64,000 nt of DNA from Ostrinia nubilalis (taxonomy: Eukaryota; Arthropoda; Insecta; Lepidoptera; Crambidae): positions 13,779,001 through 13,843,000 of the forward strand of contig NC_087093.1 in the NCBI RefSeq assembly GCF_963855985.1, read 5' to 3'. Positions 46,201 through 56,544 of the stretch are shown here, in pieces (the first letter of the stretch is position 1; the number at the start of each line of letters is the position of its first letter). The notes beneath the pieces are model-generated. The model was given only the letters and a program-made list of their open reading frames with translations. It was not told where the DNA came from and did not search any database. Both the position numbers and the translations under genes were made by a program.

Positions 46201-46591
46201 GTGGATAAAATCCATCTGGTCTTCATGGGGAGTGTACCTACTAGGCAAAATATTCAATTTGCTTCGGTAAATTAAAGTTAGAGATGGTCGTGCTTGTGCA
46301 GTGAAGACTAAATGACTCGACGCCAATGATGAATTAATCAGATACAGCAAGTCTTGCGCAATGCGGTTGCTCTTAAAGTAAGCCTACACTTTTTTCTAGT
46401 TTTCTTGAAAAAAATATATTTAAAAAATTGAGGTCAAGCCAACCTAAAGTTTTAGTTGTCATCGCGAATATTTGATCATTTTCGTAATAGAGCCTGGCTA
46501 TCCTGTTGCGAAATTCGGGACTCGATGTAAAAGGGTGCCGAGAAACAGATTGGATGGTAGGCAGCGAATGACAAGCGGATTGCTGCGAAAC

Positions 46592-46718
46592 CTTCGGGTC
46601 TACTCCGAAAAACGTTATCCGAAGTTTGGCATTTTGCCATCCCTCTCACACAAAGAGAGATGTCAACATGAGCGACGGTGACGGATATACACGAATAGAG
46701 TTTCAGAGTAGCCCTGAT
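46592..46718 (-). repeat. Interspersed repeat, minus copy
   Basis: Reverse-complement partner of 21363-21482, recognisable from AAAAACGTTATCCGAAGT, CCATCCCTCTCACACAAAG and CAGAGTAGCCCT. Confidence 0.6.
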
Positions 46719-46943
46719 TTCCTGCTTATCGACAGCCCTAGCAGATTACGCCATTCCAATTTCAACTTTTTCCTCCACACATAAAGACGATATTGTTTTG
46801 GGTACACTAAATAAAAGTTACTGATAATTTATCGCAATCAAATATTAAGAACAATGTTTGCCCGTTCGATGCGTTAATTAAATTAGGGGAAAATGAACGT
46901 AGCGGGCTTAGGGACAATAAATGTGCTCACTGACGTTTATTCT

Positions 46944-47098
46944 TGATAAATAAAAGACCCGTCGTGCGTTCTATACTGCGTTTATTATTCGACTGGCGAG
47001 AGCACTGGACAAACAGAAATGTGGATACCCACTTTAAACAATATATTGTGTCACATTACTTTTATGTGAATACCTTACAAAACTTAATATTCATAACA
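46944..47098 (-). repeat. 3' LTR of the Gypsy element
   Basis: 155 bp, same sequence as 55648-55802. The polypurine tract precedes it at about 47099-47109. Identity of the two LTRs implies a very recent insertion. Confidence 0.95.
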
Positions 47099-47339
47099 TC
47101 TCCACCCTTATTTAAAGATACATACACAAAAATATTATCTAAGTATATTATATTATACTAGCTAGGTAGGTAGGACGTATTTTCGATACATTATAAACAA
47201 AATGTATTTATTTACTTATATCTAAGTTACTTACTACAAATAACAAATCAATTTTACACAAATTAGACAAATACTAAATTATTATTTTTTTTACTGATCG
47301 TGTGGTTAACCTACACCGCAAAGATAAGAATGATACTAA

Positions 47340-47594
47340 CTAATCAATTTCAAAACCATATCGAACTGGTGGTCTACGTATCCTACATTCCCGGTGTGGC
47401 GGTCCCGGGCTCGCCGGCGCCGCCTCCCGCGGTCCCGCGCGCGCCCCCGCGCCCCCCGCGTCCTCGGCGGCACCGCCATCGCCGGCGGGGGCAGCCGCGG
47501 CGGGCACGGCGACGCACACTGAGCTCGCGAGAGGCCGCGGTTCTTTCGCGCCGAAACCATCGAGCCCCGAACCCTCCGATCTAGCCCCAGCCAC
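47340..47594 (-). pseudogene. Displaced C-terminal end of Gypsy pol
   Basis: On the far side of the inserted element the minus-strand frame resumes directly after the CACT duplication and runs 84 codons to TAG. It is Ala/Gly/Arg-rich and very GC-rich, and ends RRPPVRYGFEID, which resembles the basic R-RPP-RY tail common at the end of Gypsy integrases. The frame is the same as that of the main ORF across the junction, so excision of the insert plus one CACT would leave an open frame. Confidence 0.85.
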
Positions 47595-48471
47595 TCTGCC
47601 GTCTATAAGCTAAAAGGCCGCTAAATGACAAAATCTAATTTTGAGCTAGAGCAGAAAAAAGCGGCAAAATTTTCAAACCGATGCTGCTCAGTATCTATAA
47701 ACATTTTGTCATGTTGTCATATACCAAAAAAAAAGGTATTTTTTTCAACTTTCACATGAAGTAAGTTGATTTTGTATAATGTTAATAATTAATTCAATAA
47801 ATACACATTTTCCTTTCTAACCTTGTAAAATTTTAAGGCTTGCTTCAAGTGTGCAGAACTAAATGGCGGCTAAAGAATCATAACTGCTTTTAAGTTATGG
47901 ATTTATTAATAACTGCCAGAAAAAACAGGAAGTTATTAACATATCCATAACAAAAAAGCGGCTAATTACACATAGCCGCCTTCTAGCCAAGTAGATATCG
48001 CTTAACTTCTCTTCCAAAAATTTTTAACAACTTTTAATACAGTTATGCATAACTTAAAGGCAGTTAATTACTAAACCTTTTCATATAACTGCTTTTTAGG
48101 CTAGCACTATCCACATCTGTATTTTTCGAATCCTGCAAAATTAAACGTTAACTTATAAAATCAAACTAAGTTTTTGCAAAGAAAAGTTCTTTTTTTCCAC
48201 AAAACTATCGGGAATGGTGATTACAAAATAAAATAGTCCATTTTCTTAGGGTAACTTTTAAAAATTGCCTTTATTCTAGTTCTAACAACCTTATTTGCAT
48301 GTGTGGGGTATCAAATTAAATGTAATTAAGTGGTGTATAATGCTGTAATATGTGTAATAACCTCAGCTGAATTACAATTACGAAAATATTTATCAAAATA
48401 AAATCTCAAGTACATATTTTCAATTAACAGTCTCGAAAATATAAATAATAGACAGAAAATATGTAAAGCAC

Positions 48472-49742
48472 ACATAACGAGCAACTCATTATCTATTCAG
48501 GTTTTTTTTAACTCAATCAAATTCAAAATGTCTTAGTTACATAGTTGTCAGTGAGGCGCTCTCTACTCCAGACAGCTGTACTCTATTAGTTTCAACTAAT
48601 TTCAATGGGAAAGGAGACGAGTGAATGATAGTATTTTATGTTTCTTAAATTTAAATTTAAATATATTAGCTACCAACATTATTCAGTACACTGTTTTTAT
48701 CATTATTACTGTTTTCATTCTTGAGCAAACTTATGTTTCTATGAAACCTAGAAATACCATATTATTGAAATCAAATGAAAAGTAATTATATTTTCTTCAA
48801 CTTCTCTCTCATGATTTATGCAAATGACCGTGCTGAAATGTTTACTTTCGAAAAAAAATTTTATCTCTGACAAGGCATATCTTTAAGGTTCTAGAATGCT
48901 AGATTAAGCTCAAATTGTAGAAAATTTAATTGACTTTACAAAACTATTAAACAAAGACACCTGGAAACATTTTTTATATTTAAAATAACTGATTAATAAG
49001 CGCCTGAGTTATTCAGTATTATAAATTATTTACTTTGACTTGCTGTATCTCCAAAAAAATTTACTAAGAGCATTGGAATGAACTTCAAACGGTGGCAAAC
49101 TATATTTAATTTAGTAAAATATGAAGCAACGATATCGACAAAACGCTCTCTTGTGGTAGTTTCCCCAAAACAGTGAAGAAAGCGCCAAAGTTACATTTTG
49201 GCGCATTGTTGAAAATAAAGGTAAAAACTCTAAAGGGACCTAACAACATCATAAATACTGTAAAAAAGCGTGTTTACGATGTTTTGATGTCGACATTGAC
49301 TGGCCTATTATGTAACTAAATAAAGACCCCTATAAGCTTAGGTAGGTACTTAGCTTAGATGCAAATATGTACTTATTAATCCAAAGCAAAGTTTTAAATT
49401 ATTTATTACAAAATATAAACGGTGGTTACTACCAAGTTTATTTTATTGTCGATTTCGAGGAAAAACTGATTTATTTTTGTATTTTCAATCGATTTTATTA
49501 ATGTTTTTTTTTTAATTATATCCATTTCAATACTGTGGCATTTCTTCTTTCTTATAAGTTTTATAAACATACAATATTGTCATTCACTCGTCTTATTTCC
49601 CACTGAAAGTAGTTAAAACTAACAAACTACACGCGCATGAAGTAGAAGGAGCGCCTTACTAACAACGATGTAACTAAGACATTTTCAATTTGATCGAGTC
49701 ACAGTTTTATTCTTTGGATAGCTAATGAGTAGCTTGTTATGT
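48472..49742. repeat. Inner inverted repeat of the 4-kb element
   Basis: ACATAACGAGCAACTCATTA at 48472 and AATGTCTTAGTTACATAGTT at 48528, with GACGAGTGAATGA near 48617, recur inverted in 49550-49742. Arms of about 200 bp are imperfect and the interior is about 850 bp of AT-rich DNA. Either an older nested element or part of the host element's own structure. Confidence 0.75.
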
Positions 49743-50030
49743 CTGCCACATGTATTTTTTGTCTATCTTCTATAGTTTCGATGCTATATTTAAAAATATT
49801 TGGTTTTTATAGCTGTAATTTTCATTTAATTTGAAATATTTTCATTATTGTACTATTTAGTTGATATTGCGTATCATACCTTTATAAAACAGTTATGGTA
49901 TCATTTGACACCCCCCACATGCATGTAAGATTCATAGAATCAGAATCCTTTGCATTTATCAAAATGTTGCAGCTGCTGTTTTGACGATGTCTTTTCTCCG
50001 GGACCAGAGGTTTTACAGATGGGCTCCGAC

Positions 50031-50946
50031 TAGGGGTTGCAAGTCCCGGTACTAAGGAGTGTTACTGAATTCCCGGTACCAGGTCTAAGCCAGTACCGGG
50101 AAAACCGGGAAATTCGGGAATTTCGGTACCCACGTGAATGGTTATTATTCATTAAAACAAATTACCTAATTTGTACGTAATTTTAATAAAAATGTAATAG
50201 GTTAACAAAAATATTAAACTTTTTCTGTTCAGTTCAATTGATTTGTTACCTTAATAATAAATCAGTCCAAACAGTTACACAACACGACAAAACTACTTAT
50301 AAATGCCTATTAAAAATCATAACCGCCATATTCATAAAAGGCAACAATCGTTTAATCAACCTATTTTAGTTAAAATATTATGTTTTCTCACTTTCTATCA
50401 ATGTCAAATACTGGCAGCGACAAGAGTTAGAGTATGCGCACACCGTTGATTTTTAGTTGGCCGATAGTTGTGCCCGATTTTAATTTGTATGAAGAATCGG
50501 CCAAATCGAATCGGCGTAGTGTGCGCACCCCCATACATGCCCATACTGATCAACTGCCCGACTAAACTATCGGCCGACGAAAAATCAACGGTGTGCGCCT
50601 ACTCTTAGGGACAAAACACAAATTAACTAAATTAGGTTTATAAAAAAACACGCTGTTGAAAGAAATAATAAGTATTATCTAAGTAAAATCAGATAAAACA
50701 ATCAGTCTTAAAAGGAAGGATAATTAATTAGGAACATTATTAATATTTTTTCATTTGTTGATAGTGTGTACGTAAAAATATGATGGCATCTAGTCAAAAA
50801 ATTGTTATTAAAAATAAATTATTGAAGTCCCGAAAGTACCGAAAGTCCCGGGAATTGCATCGTCAGTACCGGAACTAGATAAAGGATTAGATTATCGGGA
50901 ATTCCCGGGAAAAATGAGTACCGGGATTTCCCGGGAGCAAACCCTA
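50031..50946. mobile_element. hAT-like element nested in the 4-kb element
   Basis: Ends TAGGGGTTGCAAGTCCCGGT and complement TAGGGTTTGCTCCCGGGAAA are flanked by an exact 8-bp duplication GCTCCGAC (50023-50030 and 50947-50954). Subterminal regions are rich in CCCGGTAC/CCCGGGAA motifs. No coding capacity. It contains the MITE at 50430-50604. Confidence 0.92.
50430..50604. mobile_element. PIF/Harbinger-like MITE nested in the hAT-like element
   Basis: Inverted arms of about 45 bp start GAGTATGCGCACACCGTTGA on the left and GAGTAGGCGCACACCGTTGA (complement) on the right. TTA duplication at 50427-50429 and 50605-50607. 175 bp. Confidence 0.88.
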
Positions 50947-51625
50947 GCTCCGACAGACATACTTAAGAACATACTAAAATTTGGTCCGGTATCACAGAAT
51001 ACATAATAGTCCGGTATCACAAAGTGAACTATACTTACAAGCGAGATGGGTAGTTTGCGGCTTTTTAGCGATGTTTTGTTATTTAACGGCTTTTTTGTTA
51101 TGCAAGACACAGAGGAAAATATTTATTTTACTTTACGTACGGTCTAATAAGGCTTTCTATAATAGTATATTAATTGTAAAAGTAGTAACACTACAACGTT
51201 TAAAGGGCGCAAAATTATTTTAACTGCTTTTTAGTTCGGTAAGAGCGTATAACCGCCTTTTAGTTAAGTATATGCCAGGTATTATACTCCGACGTAACCA
51301 AGCTAAAAAGCCGCAAAAATACTTTTGCTACCTTTTAGTTAACTGTTGAATATTAACTGTTTTATAGCTAAGCATTGATAGTAAAAATGTTCAATCGATC
51401 CAAACGTTAAAGTAGTATAGCTGCCTTCTAATCTAGTTGTGCCGTTTAACGACCTTTAAGCGATGTAAGGTTTTTGTTTTTTGTATTTAGCTGCCTTTTG
51501 AAAACAAATATCTTGAGAACGATAAAAGATAGAATAACCGTTCCTAGACAGATCGATAGAGAATTTTTTTTTATTACCGTTACATTAAAAAAGTGAAAAA
51601 TGACCAAATGTCATTTAGCGGCCTT

Positions 51626-54600
51626 TTAGCTTATAGACGGCAGCACTGTTTTCCCTGATAATCGCTCGCCCATTCGCTCTTGAGTTGAATCTATCTTTAG
51701 CTCACGCCTTTTTAATTGGTCAACATGACGATGTACGATTTGCCCATCTAACGAACGTATGTGGTAATCGGTGTCACCTAACTTTTTTACAACTGTACCC
51801 TTTTCCCACCTAGTTCCTGTTCCAAAATTTCTATACCACACGTCTTTCCCTTCCTCAAACGAACGTAACCTACCACCAGCCATACTTCCTTGCTTTCGTT
51901 GTAAATTATCAATTTTCTTTTCCCGATCTGGTTTTATACAATCAAGTCTAGTTCGCAAAGAACGTCCGAAAAGAAGTTGAGCGGGACTTTCTCCCGTGGT
52001 ACTGTGACTGGTATTTCTATAGATCAATAAGAACCTATTCAAAGCTATATCTACATCTACTTGTTGGACCAAAGCTTTCTTAATAACCCTTTTACAAATC
52101 TTTACTGCATTTTCTGCCGCACCATTTGAAGCAGGATGATATGGGGCTGTAAATATTGATTCTATACCGTTACATTTATAAAAATCATTCATTTCATCAC
52201 TCGAGAAAGGTGGACCGTTATCGCTGATTATTTGTTTAGGCAGGCCAAAACGTGCAAATACTTCTCTAAATTTATTTATAACCATTTTTGCGGTAGTGGT
52301 TGTCATTTTAAAAATCTCTATCCACTTGGTGGTCGAATCTATTATGACTAAGTACTTAACGCCATGAATAGGTCCCAGAAAATCAACGTGAATTCGTGAC
52401 CAAGGCCGCGGCGGCCACGGCCACGCGCGCGGCTCGTGCGCCGGCGGGGCGCTCGCCAGCGCCGCGCACACCTCGCACGCGCGGCACCGCGCCTCCACTG
52501 CCTCGTCCACTCCCGGCCACCACACATAACTCCTAGCCAAGCTCTTAGTTTTTACCACCCCCATGTGAGAATCGTGAAGTTCGCGCAATACTTTATTTTG
52601 ACAACTTTCCGGTATGACCACCCGGTGACCCCACATAATGCAGTCTAATTCGCAATATAATTCCGACCTACGATTGTAATACGGTTTTAATTCCTTTATA
52701 TCGACTTCATGTGGCCAACCATCACGAATATAGCTTAACACCCTACTTAGAATATGGTCTTTTTGTGTTTCCTTACGAATAATATTATAATCAAGTAAAA
52801 GGGCTTCAGATGCAAAATGAAGGTAAGTTTGCTCTGGATACTCTTCGTTTTTACCTGAGTTATCCTTATATGTAGATATCAATCGAGATAATGCATCAGC
52901 CGTGTTGTCGTCCGACTTTATGTATTCTATCGTAAAATTGTATGCTGATAATATTAGTGCCCAGCGTTGTAAACGACTGGCTGTCATATTTGGTATTCCT
53001 GCCCCCGGTCCGAATATACTTACTAATGGTTTATGGTCAGTTTTTAATGTAAAATGGCGACCATATAAATACTGGTGAAATTTTTTTACCGAAAAGATTA
53101 TGGCTAAAGCTTCTTTATGTATCTGGCTATAATTGATTTCTGGCGGCGTGAGCGCGCGCGAAGCGTAGGCTATGACGCGCTCGGCGCCGGCCGCGTCCCG
53201 CTGCGCCAGCACCGCGCCCAGCCCGTGCGGGCTCGCGTCGCACGTCAGCACCAGCGGCCTGTTTATGTCATAATATGCAAGCACTTGCGCCCCTTTTAGC
53301 AATTCTTTAACCTTATTGAATGCCCTTTGCTGACTTGGACCCCAAGTCCATCTAGAGTGTTTTTTTAATAAACTATACAAAGGGGCTAGCTGTTCACTCA
53401 AGTTTTTAATAAATTTCCCATAAAAATTGATCATTCCTATAAATGATCTTAACTCACTGACATTATTTGGGGGTGTCATTGATGTTATTGGTTTTATTTT
53501 CTCTGGATCTACCCTTATTCCCACTTTATCTATCACAAACCCTAAATATTTCACCTCATTTGAAAAAAAAGAACATTTTTGCTTTTTAATTTTTAAACCA
53601 TATTTTTGCAAAATTTCTAAAACAATATTTACCGTTTTTATATTTTGCTCAAGGGTAGGTGTACTGATTAAAATATCGTCTAAAAAATAGCTAACATTAG
53701 GCACGTTTTTTAACAATTCATTCATCAATCTTTGAAAAATTCCCGGACTGGAAGCTAGACCATAGACTAATCTGTTATATTTAAAAAGTCCTCGATGTGT
53801 ATTTATCACAGTTAACTGAGTTGACTCATCATCTAAAAGCACCTGGTTGTAAGCTTGCGATAAATCTAATTTCGAAAAATATTGACTACCGCTAATTTTA
53901 GAAAATACATCCTCTATCTTTGGAACAGGAAATTTGTCAACGAGCAGGGCTTGATTCAATGTGACCTTATAATCGGCGCATAGGCGAAGCGATCCATCAG
54001 GCTTATGCACAATCACCAGTGGCGTGGCCCAGTCGGAGTGGTCGACGGGCTCGATGATGCCGGCGCGCAGCATGGCGTCCAGCTCGGCGTCCACGCGCTC
54101 GCGCAGCGCGTACGGCAGCGGGCGCGCGCGGCAGAACACGGGCCGCGCGCCCGCGCCCACGCGGAGCCGGGCCCGCCCACCGGAGAACTTCCCTAGCTCT
54201 TCATTAAATAGCTCCTTGTACCTACAAAACATATCCTTTATTATTTTATCACTATCTACATTTTCAATGTTGTTAAAAGTTGTTTCGGTGGAAATTGATA
54301 TTTTTGGTATAGGTATGTTTAACTCTGCTAACCACTGGCGACCTAATAAATTTGTTGCGCCGTTCTGAATTACATAAAGATCTAATAATTTTGTTACTTT
54401 GCCGTAGGTAACATTTACTTCAAAAACCCCTAGGGGTTTCGCTTTTAAACCATTGTAAAATTTTAAAGTTAAATTACATTCTTTTAACGTGAAATTAGTG
54501 AAATTTTGTCTATATTCTTTATCGCTAATACATGATAATGCCGAACCTGTGTCTACTTCCATATTAATTAATTTATTTTGTAAACAAATTTTAATGTTTA

Positions 54601-55621
54601 CCGGCTTGTAGTTCCCAAGTGACATTAAGTACATGGGCTCCTCCTCCTCCTGTTGCTCGCCGTGCTGGCCCTCCCGGCCCTCGTCGTCCTCCTGCACGTA
54701 GTGCGCGCGCGCACCGCCACCGCCGCCCGGCGCCGCCCGCCACCCGGCGCCGCGCCGCCCGCGCCCGCTGGCGCTCGCCGCTCCGCCACCGCGCATGCCA
54801 CCACGCACCGGCCCCCCTCGAACCTTGTTTCCGTCCTGAGGTTTCTTTCCAAGTGGACATACCCTTCTCAGATGGCCTATTTTTCTGCACCGACTGCACT
54901 CAAAAGTACGATAGCGGCATTCGTTCCAGTAATGTCCTCCGACGCCACAGGCGAAGCACCCCGTCACTTTCATACGGTCCATCTCACTAAAAAGCCGATG
55001 TACGTCCTCTGTTTCATTCGAGCCGGCGATGCTGGAACGCCGTTCCCGCGCTGCTGACGTCGCTGTATAGCGGTCTCCCGCGCTGTTGTAGGTAGTTACC
55101 TCCGCCGTATCCACTACCGATGCATCCCGGGCCGCTGACTCGATAATATTGGCTAATTTATTTGCATTTGCCCAATCCAAATTTTCTTCTGCGAAAAGTC
55201 TCTGTCGTATAGTATCATTACGTAGCCCACACACGAACTGGTCCCTTAGGTTTTCGTCTAGTCTGTCCTTGAAGTCGCACGACCGTGACAATCGTTTCAA
55301 CTCAGCCACATATTGAGTGATTGTCTCACCGTTATGTTGAAATCGCTGCCTAAACACATATCTCGCAGCCAGTATAGATGTCTTTGGCTGCAAATGTTCC
55401 GACATAAGCTTCACTACGTCATCATATTTCATTTCGAACGGTTTTCTCGGACTACACAAATTCACCATCAATTCGTATGCCGATTCACCAATAATAGTTA
55501 TTAATGTCGGCAATCTATTTCCCGCCGCGATGCCATTCGCCACAAAATGCATTTCTAATCGTTCACAATATGAAGTCCAGTTTCCTGTGTCCATGTTAAA
55601 TTCACCGAACTTAACCGCCAT
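51626..55621 (-). CDS. Gypsy gag-pol polyprotein, interrupted near its C-terminus
   Basis: 1331 residues run from ATG 55621. Gag occupies about 1-330, with two CCHC zinc knuckles at about 222-235 and 242-255. The protease has DTGS at 357-360. RT has YFLDD at 645-649, and RNase H has DAS at 795-797 and TDHKPL near 861. The integrase has an HHCC zinc site at about 1016-1049 and a DDE triad at D1080, D1134 and E1170 (D35E). No frameshift separates gag and pol. The last five residues and the stop come from the inverted repeat of an inserted element; the true C-terminus continues in frame at 47594-47340. GC-rich blocks (for example 54020-54180 and 54650-54810) alternate with AT-rich ones. Enzyme domains are complete, so only the C-terminal tail is lost. 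Confidence 0.95.
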   Translation of the reverse strand: MAVKFGEFNMDTGNWTSYCERLEMHFVANGIAAGNRLPTLITIIGESAYELMVNLCSPRKPFEMKYDDVVKLMSEHLQPKTSILAARYVFRQRFQHNGETITQYVAELKRLSRSCDFKDRLDENLRDQFVCGLRNDTIRQRLFAEENLDWANANKLANIIESAARDASVVDTAEVTTYNSAGDRYTATSAARERRSSIAGSNETEDVHRLFSEMDRMKVTGCFACGVGGHYWNECRYRTFECSRCRKIGHLRRVCPLGKKPQDGNKVRGGPVRGGMRGGGAASASGRGRRGAGWRAAPGGGGGARAHYVQEDDEGREGQHGEQQEEEEPMYLMSLGNYKPVNIKICLQNKLINMEVDTGSALSCISDKEYRQNFTNFTLKECNLTLKFYNGLKAKPLGVFEVNVTYGKVTKLLDLYVIQNGATNLLGRQWLAELNIPIPKISISTETTFNNIENVDSDKIIKDMFCRYKELFNEELGKFSGGRARLRVGAGARPVFCRARPLPYALRERVDAELDAMLRAGIIEPVDHSDWATPLVIVHKPDGSLRLCADYKVTLNQALLVDKFPVPKIEDVFSKISGSQYFSKLDLSQAYNQVLLDDESTQLTVINTHRGLFKYNRLVYGLASSPGIFQRLMNELLKNVPNVSYFLDDILISTPTLEQNIKTVNIVLEILQKYGLKIKKQKCSFFSNEVKYLGFVIDKVGIRVDPEKIKPITSMTPPNNVSELRSFIGMINFYGKFIKNLSEQLAPLYSLLKKHSRWTWGPSQQRAFNKVKELLKGAQVLAYYDINRPLVLTCDASPHGLGAVLAQRDAAGAERVIAYASRALTPPEINYSQIHKEALAIIFSVKKFHQYLYGRHFTLKTDHKPLVSIFGPGAGIPNMTASRLQRWALILSAYNFTIEYIKSDDNTADALSRLISTYKDNSGKNEEYPEQTYLHFASEALLLDYNIIRKETQKDHILSRVLSYIRDGWPHEVDIKELKPYYNRRSELYCELDCIMWGHRVVIPESCQNKVLRELHDSHMGVVKTKSLARSYVWWPGVDEAVEARCRACEVCAALASAPPAHEPRAWPWPPRPWSRIHVDFLGPIHGVKYLVIIDSTTKWIEIFKMTTTTAKMVINKFREVFARFGLPKQIISDNGPPFSSDEMNDFYKCNGIESIFTAPYHPASNGAAENAVKICKRVIKKALVQQVDVDIALNRFLLIYRNTSHSTTGESPAQLLFGRSLRTRLDCIKPDREKKIDNLQRKQGSMAGGRLRSFEEGKDVWYRNFGTGTRWEKGTVVKKLGDTDYHIRSLDGQIVHRHVDQLKRRELKIDSTQERMGERLSGKTVLPSIS

Positions 55622-55647
55622 ATTTTTTTACCGTCCTCGTTCGCCAC

Positions 55648-55802
55648 TGATAAATAAAAGACCCGTCGTGCGTTCTATACTGCGTTTATTATTCGACTGG
55701 CGAGAGCACTGGACAAACAGAAATGTGGATACCCACTTTAAACAATATATTGTGTCACATTACTTTTATGTGAATACCTTACAAAACTTAATATTCATAA
55801 CA
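55648..55802 (-). repeat. 5' LTR of the Gypsy element
   Basis: TGTTATGAATATTAAG... to ...TTTTATTTATCA on the minus strand, with TG/CA ends and an AATAAA near the 3' third. It is identical base for base, by eye, to 46944-47098. Confidence 0.95.
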
Positions 55803-55807
55803 ATTCT

Positions 55808-56231
55808 ATGTAATGAAATTACTAATACGAGTAATGAGTTTGGAGAAACTTCATGATTTTCAACTTGGTTAGTTCTGTATCTGAAACTTTGTGCTGTATG
55901 GGATCTGTAACAAAGCCTGAGCGATGTCCAATTGCCTGTTAGGTTTAATGCTTGGTAATTTATGTTTTGCACTGAAGGCTTAAAGTGTTTTTATGCCTTG
56001 CTAAAATGCTGTGAACAACCACAACTCGTTTTAAAATGGCAATATGTGCTCTCTTCTAATGGTGTTTTATGGGTTAAGTGTCTGTAAATTTGTATTTACA
56101 CCGTCCGTATCCGTATTTAGAAAAATTCAGAACCGTCTTTTGAGACGACACTCAAATGTAAATCTGCACCCAAAAATAAAATTAGGTAAGTCTAACGCCC
56201 GTATTAATAAACGATGCTTGCATATGTGAAC
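55808..56231. other. Flank of the Gypsy insertion, unassigned
   Basis: AT-rich with no coding block or repeat end. Confidence 0.35.
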
Positions 56232-56411
56232 CTTAATTTCGAACTCTTCCTAAGTTCTTCTGATTAATTTCGTTGCGGGTAAAATGACAGTTTAACTTTC
56301 CCCCGGGACAAACTTGACCTTCATTGGTTGGATTTTTATGGCGGTCAAGCTGTAGATCCTGGCTACACAGGAGTTGCAGTGGTGGAAACGAGCGGTGGGA
56401 ATAGTCCCGTT
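56232..56411 (-). repeat. Interspersed SINE-like repeat
   Basis: Same family and orientation as 37214-37370. It ends at AATAGTCCCG, directly before the repeat at 56415. Confidence 0.7.
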
Positions 56412-56414
56412 GCT

Positions 56415-56540
56415 TATGTGAAGCAGAAAATCGAACGCAAAGCGTTGAATAGACTCTGTGATTAATTGGTTCGTGTGTCACCCTGTGCGTCCACGCGCAC
56501 TGTGAGACCTCATATTAATATTTGTGAATACGGGCGTTAA
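56415..56540 (+). repeat. Interspersed SINE-like repeat, copy 2
   Basis: Matches 21165-21302 (GCGTTGAATAGACTCTGTGA, TTGGTTCGTGTGTCACC, CACTGTGAGACCTCAT). Confidence 0.6.
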
Positions 56541-56544
56541 TCTC

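Larger units (their letters stand above)
47596..51643. mobile_element. 4048-bp non-autonomous TIR element with iterated subterminal motif
   Basis: Perfect 35-bp inverted ends begin CTGCCGTCTATAAGCTAAAA and are flanked by a 4-bp duplication CACT (47592-47595, 51644-51647). The outer 500 bp on each side contain many variants of AACTGCCTTTTAGTTA or AGCGGCTAA in both orientations (for example near 47868, 47883, 47955, 47980, 48057, 48085 on the left; 51220, 51252, 51312, 51340, 51420, 51490 on the right), as expected of transposase-binding arrays. No ORF of 60 codons occurs before 50892 and none resembles a transposase. Superfamily unknown; a 4-bp duplication is compatible with several (for example Chapaev, Ginger, Sola1, Academ). 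Confidence 0.9.
46944..55802 (-). mobile_element. Complete Gypsy LTR retrotransposon (mag-like), carrying a nested insertion
   Basis: It is bounded by identical 155-bp LTRs and an exact 5-bp duplication ATTCT (46939-46943 and 55803-55807). Reading the minus strand, the 5' LTR is followed after one base by a primer-site-like TGGCGAACGAGGACGG, a single gag-pol ORF starting 27 bases from the LTR, and a purine tract AAGGGTGGAGA directly before the 3' LTR. Without the nested 4048-bp element (and one CACT) it would be 4807 bp. Short LTRs, about 4.8 kb length and one fused gag-pol frame recall the Bombyx mag element. There is no env-like ORF. Confidence 0.95.

Noticed and set aside
47300..47584. Plus-strand Arg/Pro-rich frame
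   Set aside because: Antisense of the GC-rich displaced end of Gypsy pol.
49900..50030. Start of a separate gene near the GC-rich CTCCGGGACCAGAGG
   Set aside because: Short, no frame; it is the flank and 8-bp duplication of the hAT-like element.
50892..51223. Frames as a transposase remnant of the 4-kb element
   Set aside because: They overlap the iterated subterminal motif and show no DDE or other transposase blocks.
54619..55057. Plus-strand Arg/Pro/Ala-rich frames
   Set aside because: Antisense of the GC-rich gag/zinc-knuckle part of the Gypsy ORF.
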